Shown here piece after piece: positions 6,561 through 10,913 of a stretch of 10,913 nucleotides of DNA. The stretch comes from B8-G4 sp033720735 (GTDB taxonomy: Bacteria; Bacteroidota; Bacteroidia; Chitinophagales; Saprospiraceae): the NCBI GenBank assembly GCA_033720735.1, contig JAWWBX010000126.1, positions 1 through 10,913 of the forward strand. The letters are read 5' to 3'. The stretch's first letter is position 1, and each line of letters begins with the position of its first letter. The position numbers were made by a program, and so were the translations under genes. Below the pieces are notes generated by a model. It searched no databases. It saw only the letters and a program-made list of their open reading frames with translations, and had not been told where the DNA came from.

Positions 6561-6588
6561 CACCCCCGTGACACTGTTTACGGGGGTG
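6561..6588 (+). terminator. strong hairpin between pnp and rpoD
   Basis: CACCCCCGT (6561-6569) and ACGGGGGTG (6580-6588) form a perfect 9-bp GC-rich stem with a 10-nt loop. No T-run follows on the plus strand (AACTATTTGTG comes next). It most likely ends or stabilises the pnp transcript, but it might instead be part of the rpoD leader or a protein-binding palindrome. Confidence 0.5.
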
Positions 6589-6733
6589 AACTATTTGTGA
6601 GGATTTTACGTACTTTCTTCTAGTAGCGTCGTCGTTCCATCAGCGGTGCGCAGGTCGAGATTGTGATGTGGTTCAAGCTTGCCTTCAACTTCAAGCACGA
6701 CGCAGTGCGGCTCAAAAAATCAGTTGTTCCTCA

Positions 6734-7597
6734 ATGCGACAGCTCAAGATCACCAATAAGATTACGAACAGGGAAAGCGTTTCCCTGGACAAGTATCTCA
6801 ATGATATTGGCAAGATCGACATGCTCACCGCGGAGGAGGAGGCTGAACTCGCACGCCGGATCAAGGCTGGTGACCACGACGCACTGGAGCAGCTGACCAA
6901 GGCCAACTTGCGCTTTGTCGTTTCCGTGGCCAAGCAATACCAGAATCACGGCTTGTCCCTGTCCGATCTGATCAATGAGGGGAATGTGGGATTGATGAAG
7001 GCGGCGCGCCGCTTTGACGAGACCAAGGGATTCAAATTCATTTCGTATGCAGTCTGGTGGATCCGCCAGTCGATCCTGCAGGCGATCGTCGAGTATAGCC
7101 GGATCGTGCGCCTGCCGCTCAACAAGGTCGGGTCATACAACAAGGTCAACGAAGCGTATCTCTCGTTCGTCCAGGAGTTTGAACGCGAGCCCACCCACCA
7201 GGAGCTGGCTGATTTACTCGAGCTGCGTCCACGTGAAGTAGCCCGCATGCTGGAGGGCAACACGCGTCATTTGTCCTTCGATGCGCCGATCTCCAGCGAC
7301 GAGGGCAGTTCGACGATGTTGGACATCATGCCCACCGACGATGAGACCCAGCCCGATCTGAAATTGATGGAGGAGTCCCTTAAGGCTGAGGTGCGCGAGG
7401 GGTTGTCCATCCTTTCACCCCGCGAAGTCGAGGTGCTCAGCTGTTACTACGGCCTGAATGGTAAGAAGTCGCTGACCCTTGAAGAGATCGGTGAGTTGTA
7501 TGGTCTCACGCGTGAGCGTGTCCGCCAGATCAAGGAACGTGCCATCCGGCGCCTGCGGAAATCCTTCAACCGCAACAAGCTCAAGTCCTATTTGTAA
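6734..7597 (+). CDS. rpoD: primary RNA polymerase sigma factor (sigma-70, Bacteroidota type)
   Basis: This is the housekeeping sigma factor that directs RNA polymerase to most promoters. The ATG at 6734 gives 287 residues starting MRQLKIT, the standard N-terminus of this protein in Bacteroidota; an in-frame ATG at 6668 adds 22 residues without family character. Region 1.1 and the non-conserved insert of proteobacterial RpoD are absent, as expected for the phylum. Region 1.2 is about 17-50. Region 2 is about 54-124, with the polymerase-binding segment DLINEGNVGL (78-87) and the promoter-melting and -7 recognition helix FISYAVWWIRQSI (102-114). Region 3 covers about 133-205. Region 4 covers about 222-281, with the helix-turn-helix LTLEEIGELYGLTRERVRQI (247-266). 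The gene follows pnp after 214 nt. The exact TAnnTTTG elements upstream of mazG and rpsO are the kind this sigma is known to read. Confidence 0.97.
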   Translation: MRQLKITNKITNRESVSLDKYLNDIGKIDMLTAEEEAELARRIKAGDHDALEQLTKANLRFVVSVAKQYQNHGLSLSDLINEGNVGLMKAARRFDETKGFKFISYAVWWIRQSILQAIVEYSRIVRLPLNKVGSYNKVNEAYLSFVQEFEREPTHQELADLLELRPREVARMLEGNTRHLSFDAPISSDEGSSTMLDIMPTDDETQPDLKLMEESLKAEVREGLSILSPREVEVLSCYYGLNGKKSLTLEEIGELYGLTRERVRQIKERAIRRLRKSFNRNKLKSYL

Positions 7598-7695
7598 AGG
7601 TGATACGTCGGGGCTAAAAGGCCCTGTGACTCACGGATTCTTGTACCCCCGGCCTGTCTCCTTCGCGTCGCGCTTCGGCGACCAGGCAACGTTGG

Positions 7696-7725
7696 GGCCA
7701 GAGAATTTTTGCGATTGCCGGTCCC
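7696..7725. repeat. direct repeat copy A
   Basis: It begins GGCCAGAGAATTT, followed by GATTGCC and GGTCC after small differences. The copy at 7887-7917 keeps all three blocks in order, with 1-2 base indels, 191 bp downstream. Confidence 0.7.
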
Positions 7726-7886
7726 ATTTTCGGAGGTCGGTGATTGCATTTGGGGTGGGCATCTCAATCTCACCATAAGCTGAAGTCTGTCTTCCCCGGC
7801 TCTTAGGCCGACGTTCAACCAGAGGGGTCGATGTCGGCCCTCTAGCTCCAACTTCTTCAAACCCGGGTACTCCGACCTGGAGGCGC

Positions 7887-7917
7887 GGCCAGAGAATTTG
7901 GTGATTGCCCCGGTCCT
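7887..7917. repeat. direct repeat copy B
   Basis: This is the second copy of the GGCCAGAGAATTT ... GATTGCC ... GGTCC block, in the same orientation as copy A. The spacing suggests duplicated modules of a dispersed intergenic element rather than a tandem array. Confidence 0.7.
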
Positions 7918-7991
7918 TTGCCCCGGACGGAACTCAGGTGAACTCACTTGGGTTGACCTTTCTAAATCTCATCGCCTTGAATCCTTTCTTG

Positions 7992-8011
7992 CCCCGGCCT
8001 TCAGGCCGGGG
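7992..8011. repeat. perfect GC palindrome (8-bp stem, TTCA loop)
   Basis: CCCCGGCC (7992-7999) and GGCCGGGG (8004-8011) pair perfectly around TTCA. The stem is very stable in RNA or single-stranded DNA. There is no T-tract on either side, which favours a REP-like element over an intrinsic terminator. Confidence 0.75.
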
Positions 8012-8030
8012 GTGGTCAGAACCGCCGTTT

Positions 8031-8046
8031 CCGGGCTTTAGCCCGG
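8031..8046. repeat. perfect GC palindrome (6-bp stem, TTTA loop)
   Basis: CCGGGC (8031-8036) and GCCCGG (8041-8046) pair around TTTA, 19 nt after the previous palindrome. Two such palindromes close together resemble the paired units of BIME-type elements. Confidence 0.75.
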
Positions 8047-8097
8047 CCGGCTGAATCATCCCTAACACCTATCTTCGCCCCGTTATCCGTCCAGCAC

Positions 8098-8718
8098 ATG
8101 ATAGAGGACTTCCTCCGCGTTACGTTAAAGATGGCGCCTACCCAGCGCCGCATCCAGAAAGACCTGGCCACCATCTCGCGTGAGACGAGTGAGTGGAAAG
8201 AACAGCTGATCCCCTGGGAGAAGGAAAACGAAATGGAGCTGTTCTCCCTCAATCAACAGAACAAATGGATCAAACAAACGTGGGATCGCATCCTGAAGGG
8301 CGTTTTCTACTCGATCTACAACGAACCGATGCTGGTCTATGGCTATAAGAACTACATCCGCGGAAGCCGCAATTTTCTGATCTACGCCGCCACACAGAGC
8401 CATGATTTTATCTTCCGTGGCAAGAAAAGCAAGGCACAGTTCTTTATCGACCGTGAGCACGTCGGGCACATCACGGATGACGGGTTGATGTACAGCAACA
8501 GAAAGCGCTTGCTCGGACGGCGCAACGATTTTACGCCCGACCACTACAGCGTCGTGATCTGGGACCGCGAGGTGGCACACCTGATGAAAGCCCAGCGCGT
8601 GGATCGCGTCAATCCCCGCGCATTTGAGATCATGGAAACCATGAATGACCGTGAACAATTGCTGTTGATGGCCATTTCTTTCTACACGATCATCCTGGAA
8701 GCGAACAAACTGGACTGA
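8098..8718 (+). CDS. conserved-looking protein of unknown function, possible tubby/LURP-one-like C-terminal half
   Basis: This frame encodes 206 residues from the ATG at 8098; Met12 (8131) is an alternative start. I do not recognise a named family. There is no signal peptide and no clear transmembrane segment, so it is probably cytosolic. Residues 1-65 are charged and helical (Lys/Glu/Gln-rich). From about 75 the sequence alternates short beta-type strands with turns (SHDFIFRGKKSKAQFFIDREHVGHITDDGLMYS, 101-133; DHYSVVIWDREVAHLMKAQ, 148-166). It ends in a hydrophobic helix EQLLLMAISFYTIILEA (186-202). Hairpins of the form 'x-F-x-I-x-R-x-x-x-x-G-x-I' closed by a buried C-terminal helix recall the tubby-like/LURP-one/scramblase fold; this is inference from pattern only. 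Codon use resembles its neighbours. It probably forms an operon with the gene 37 nt downstream. Confidence 0.8.
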   Translation: MIEDFLRVTLKMAPTQRRIQKDLATISRETSEWKEQLIPWEKENEMELFSLNQQNKWIKQTWDRILKGVFYSIYNEPMLVYGYKNYIRGSRNFLIYAATQSHDFIFRGKKSKAQFFIDREHVGHITDDGLMYSNRKRLLGRRNDFTPDHYSVVIWDREVAHLMKAQRVDRVNPRAFEIMETMNDREQLLLMAISFYTIILEANKLD

Positions 8719-8755
8719 GTTTTATTTTAGATATATTGAGCCAGAATTCACTGTC

Positions 8756-9172
8756 ATGCACGTACTGGATAAAGTTAGGGTCATCGTCTACCGGTGGCAT
8801 GAAAAAGGCCTTGAGGTCTTCCTGGAGAACACCGATTTTGATGACTCGTGGCGTATTCCGTTCGAGCAGATCGCCAAGTACGATCTGGATGAGAACAACC
8901 CCTATGTGATTTCACTGGGCCTCATGGAGGATGAAGACGGCACGATGGTCAACACGGTGGCGATCCAGGGCGACTGGCATGATATCCCTTCGTTGCGCAA
9001 GCTGATCAAGGGAGATCTCGACCTGGTGACGTCAAAGGCCAAATACCTTGTCGACCGCGGTGCGTTCTTTGCCGTCAAGGAGACCTTCAAGAAAGTCCTG
9101 CCCAATGAATACAAGGTGTTGCACGATCTCAAGGACATCCTGATCGCGCGCAACATGGTGTTCAACATCTGA
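8756..9172 (+). CDS. small protein of unknown function with a Nudix-like start but no Nudix box
   Basis: This frame encodes 138 residues from the ATG at 8756. The first 35 residues (VRVIVYRWHEKGLEVFLENT, then SWRIP at 31-35) match the opening strand pattern of Nudix proteins, where an aliphatic strand and 'glevLL' lead to 'W-x-L/I-P'. The expected Nudix box, GxxxxxEx7REuxEExGu, does not follow. Instead there is an acidic stretch DLDENNPYVISLGLMEDEDG (43-62), then helices around 78-108 and 117-135. It may be a catalytically dead Nudix relative acting as a sensor or scaffold, or the resemblance may be chance. There is no signal peptide or membrane helix. It follows the 8098 gene by 37 nt on the same strand, suggesting co-expression, and converges on the S74 protein gene 59 nt away. 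Confidence 0.8.
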   Translation: MHVLDKVRVIVYRWHEKGLEVFLENTDFDDSWRIPFEQIAKYDLDENNPYVISLGLMEDEDGTMVNTVAIQGDWHDIPSLRKLIKGDLDLVTSKAKYLVDRGAFFAVKETFKKVLPNEYKVLHDLKDILIARNMVFNI

Positions 9173-9205
9173 GATACTTCCCAGGCTGTTTGTTGCAGAT
9201 GATGT

Positions 9206-9226
9206 GATCTTCCCTGCGGGGCGATC
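9206..9226. terminator. weak imperfect hairpin between convergent genes
   Basis: GATC (9206-9209) pairs with GATC (9223-9226) and CCC (9212-9214) with GGG (9218-9220) around TGC, with one mismatch and one wobble between. It lies in the 59-nt gap between two facing genes, where a bidirectional terminator is expected. There is no T-run. Confidence 0.25.
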
Positions 9227-9231
9227 AAGGG

Positions 9232-10913
9232 CTATCGACTCCCCTGTGTCTGGCCTTCCAGTTTCTCAATTCTGGTGAGCAGATCTGCGATTAATTTTGA
9301 TTGCTCTTCAATCAACGATTGTTGTTCTTTCACTGCAGAGACCAGCACTGGCGTCACCTTGCTGTAATCCACCATCATCGGATCGTCAATTGGGTTGCCA
9401 GGTGTGCCAGATACGATCTGTGGCATGATCTCGTATAGTTCCTGGGCAATAAACCCGATTTCGACCTGGCCCGGAGCTGATATCATTTCGAATTGCCTCG
9501 GATAGATCTGTTGAATGAGGTCAAGGCCCTTCGTGTAGGGCGTGATATTTTGTTTGAGCCTGCGGTCTGAGGTGGTATTGTAGATCGTCCCTCCGGAACC
9601 ATTGCCGGTGATTTGGCCGATCAGCGTGCCGTCACCATCACGGAAGGCAATGAATTTATTCGTACTTGGGGGATTTGAGGTTGGCCCTACTTGTATGCGC
9701 ACCCCGTCTGCATCTGTGTTCGTGCTGGTGTTGGTGATGCGCATGATTTCTCCGGTGTTATCACTGTTTTCTACATCGAGAGTCGTTGCCGGGGTGGAGG
9801 TGCCGATGCCTACCTCATTCTGGCTTCCGTCGACAAACAACATGTGTGTTTTGTCGTCTGACTCCACTCTGAAGTCATAACTGCCACCTGCTGAATTGAC
9901 GATCACGTGTCCCTGATTGAAGACAGCCGCATTGCCACTGGGGGCGTTAAAGTACCCGCCATAGTGTGCACCGCCCGCGGTTTCGTTGATATTCACATAG
10001 ATTCCATATTTGTTTCCCGACCCCGTGCCAGATAGCTGGACGCGGTGTCCAAAGTGTGAAGCGTTGCCGGTTGTGGACATTCCTGTGTAGGTGCCGTATT
10101 GTTGACCGGTTCCATTACCCACGTGCAGGGAGTACATTCCGTAGTTGGGCCCGGATCCACCACCTGACATGTCATTGTACACTCCGTAGTGATTCCCGCT
10201 TCCGGAATTGTTTATAAAATTTTGTGTACCGAATTGTGACCCGTTACCTGTTCCAGCCAGGAAATTTGAAGTACCATAGTGGCTTCCATCCCCGTGGCCA
10301 TAAAGCGTACTGCGAACTCCGTAATGAACGCCTGGGCCATCTCCTTGCAGATTGTGAAGGGCCCCATATACATGTCCCGTGCCATTTCCGTTCATGTAAA
10401 TGTGATTTCCATATTGATCTGAACTGCCTTCGGCGTTGATATCAATTTTATTACCGTAAACCGCGGCCACCTGATTGAGCCCACCGCTGACTACGAGTTT
10501 TGCACCATGTACATACGCTGAGATGTTGGATGAGTTGCCCTGTACTTCAGAATATGTTCCGGTCTTTTCTCCATTGCCTGAATTGTCAATATTCTGATAA
10601 GCTCCGTAGATATCTCCATTGCTGCTTCCCGTGTTGATGAAGTAGTTCCCGATCTTGTCGCCAGAGCCAGATCCGGTGAGACTTGAATAGGTGCCGTAAT
10701 GCGTGCCGCTGCCGCCGCCATAGATCGTATGACGCGTCCCGTAGTGATTTCCAATGGATAAACTCACAAGGTGAGCATTCAGCCCATATTTATTCCCTGA
10801 GCCTGAGCCTGTAATTGAAGTGCTCATGCCATAATGATCCCCGGAACCTGAGCCCGATAAGACCGACCTCAGGCCATAATGATTATTGTCGGCTGAGTTA
10901 TTGATATTCGCAT
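9232..10913 (-). CDS. repeat-rich fibre/surface protein with C-terminal peptidase S74 chaperone domain, 5' end missing
   Basis: The frame is open from the right edge to the stop at 9232-9234, about 559 residues; an internal Met at 10827 is not the true start, because the same repeats continue upstream of it. Residue numbers here count from that Met. About 21 tandem 15-residue repeats (to residue 295) follow G-x-G-x-G-x-x-Y-G-x-x-x-x-h-x. A beta-rich neck follows, with MLFVDGSQNEVGIGTSTPATTLDV (329-352), typical of Bacteroidota and phage fibre proteins. The C-terminus is a peptidase S74 intramolecular chaperone (about 418-500) with TSDRRLK. Ser420 and Lys425 are the likely autocleavage pair, with cutting before Ser420. 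IGFIAQELYEIMPQIV (458-472) is the family's second signature. Residues 500-525 look like a coiled coil. The S74 domain is known to drive trimerisation of fibres and then cut itself off. The missing N-terminus should show how it is exported or anchored. Confidence 0.92.
   Translation of the reverse strand, partial: ANINNSADNNHYGLRSVLSGSGSGDHYGMSTSITGSGSGNKYGLNAHLVSLSIGNHYGTRHTIYGGGSGTHYGTYSSLTGSGSGDKIGNYFINTGSSNGDIYGAYQNIDNSGNGEKTGTYSEVQGNSSNISAYVHGAKLVVSGGLNQVAAVYGNKIDINAEGSSDQYGNHIYMNGNGTGHVYGALHNLQGDGPGVHYGVRSTLYGHGDGSHYGTSNFLAGTGNGSQFGTQNFINNSGSGNHYGVYNDMSGGGSGPNYGMYSLHVGNGTGQQYGTYTGMSTTGNASHFGHRVQLSGTGSGNKYGIYVNINETAGGAHYGGYFNAPSGNAAVFNQGHVIVNSAGGSYDFRVESDDKTHMLFVDGSQNEVGIGTSTPATTLDVENSDNTGEIMRITNTSTNTDADGVRIQVGPTSNPPSTNKFIAFRDGDGTLIGQITGNGSGGTIYNTTSDRRLKQNITPYTKGLDLIQQIYPRQFEMISAPGQVEIGFIAQELYEIMPQIVSGTPGNPIDDPMMVDYSKVTPVLVSAVKEQQSLIEEQSKLIADLLTRIEKLEGQTQGSR
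9940..10913 (-). repeat. tandem 15-residue (45-bp) repeats of the S74 fibre protein
   Basis: About 21 units are visible, marked by Tyr-Gly (or Phe/Ile/Thr-Gly) recurring every 15 residues with Gly/Ser/Asn-rich starts such as GSGSGNKYG, GHGDGSHYG and GGGSGPNYG. One unit around 10495-10530 has lost the motif, and the unit next to it is 20 residues long, which shifts the register once. The DNA of the units has diverged strongly while the Gly and Tyr-Gly positions are kept, so the repeats are held by protein structure and are not fresh duplications. The array continues beyond the right edge. Confidence 0.9.

Larger units (their letters stand above)
7598..8097. repeat. 500-bp intergenic mosaic of palindromes and short repeats (REP-like)
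   Basis: No credible gene is present. Frames crossing it translate into low-complexity Arg/Ser/Gly/Pro-rich strings with no domain character. The region holds several GC-rich hairpins: 7610-7625, 7665-7682 (GTCGC/GCGAC), 7820-7845 (AGAGGG/CCCTCT), 7992-8011 and 8031-8046. It also has one imperfect direct repeat of about 30 bp (7696-7725 and 7887-7917). The loops TTCA and TTTA flanked by GGCC or GGGC recall REP-type palindromes spread by RAYT transposases; no such transposase is in this window. One or more of the hairpins probably ends the rpoD transcript. Confidence 0.6.

Noticed and set aside
5566..6574. Minus-strand frames over the PNPase tail, including a Gly/His-rich stretch and an Arg/Ser-rich stretch
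   Set aside because: These low-complexity strings are the complement and frameshifts of the Arg/Asp codon repeats, not independent proteins.
7588..7947. 119-residue minus-strand frame after rpoD
   Set aside because: It overlaps the rpoD stop and runs through the palindromes and direct repeats. Its Arg/Ser/Gly-rich composition is what such repeats give by chance.
7598..8097. CRISPR array
   Set aside because: There are only two imperfect copies of a ~30-bp block 191 bp apart, with no regular spacer length and no cas gene.
8756..9172. Active Nudix hydrolase
   Set aside because: The opening strands resemble Nudix proteins, but the Nudix box with its REuxEE metal ligands is missing.
9232..10913. 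Prophage tail-fibre module
   Set aside because: The S74 domain occurs in phage fibres, but no other phage gene, integrase or att-like repeat is visible, and the Bacteroidota-style 'VGIGT-TP' neck is common in cellular proteins. It remains possible only if phage genes lie beyond the right edge.
9940..10913. CRISPR-like or satellite reading of the 45-bp periodicity
   Set aside because: The period is a protein repeat within one continuous open frame; the DNA units are diverged and codon-phased.

Overview
The window reads as a chromosomal segment of a moderately GC-rich member of the Bacteroidota, possibly related to the Saprospiria. Four things suggest this. The primary sigma factor is the short form without region 1.1, starting MRQLKIT. 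The DAHP synthase is fused to a C-terminal chorismate mutase. Start codons mostly lack Shine-Dalgarno sequences and follow A-rich leaders. Exact TAnnTTTG promoter elements, typical of this phylum, precede mazG and rpsO. The rpsO-pnp-rpoD order also fits. The lineage is inferred from protein character only; no search was run.

Layout, left to right. A minus-strand PIG-L/LmbE-type deacetylase runs off the left edge (1-356). A bifunctional DAHP synthase/chorismate mutase follows on the plus strand (509-1609) and ends in a hairpin terminator. Next come a possible 29-residue membrane peptide (1747-1836), a nested hairpin (1882-1920) and ribA, GTP cyclohydrolase II (1931-2512). A small Cys-rich membrane protein (2538-2756, minus) faces ribA and is divergent from mazG (2834-3607). 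Then come rpsO (3705-3980), pnp with an unusual Arg/Asp repeat tail (4132-6519), two hairpins, and rpoD (6734-7597).

After rpoD lies about 500 bp without a credible gene (7598-8097). It is full of GC-rich perfect palindromes and carries a ~30-bp direct repeat, so it looks like a REP-type intergenic mosaic. It precedes two short, probably co-transcribed genes of unknown function (8098-8718 and 8756-9172). The first has a C-terminal half that could be a tubby/LURP-one-like fold. The second starts like a Nudix protein but has no Nudix box. Converging on them from the right edge is a large partial minus-strand gene (9232-10913). It encodes a surface or fibre-type protein with about 21 tandem 15-residue Gly/Tyr-Gly repeats followed by a peptidase S74 intramolecular chaperone domain.

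Most of the window is housekeeping: aromatic amino acid and riboflavin entry enzymes, nucleotide pool cleaning, translation, RNA decay and the primary sigma factor. The unusual content is the S74 repeat protein, the PNPase tail, the repeat-rich gap after rpoD and the small uncharacterised membrane or cytosolic proteins. I did not find a convincing new multi-gene defence or mobile system, CRISPR array, tRNA or rRNA.
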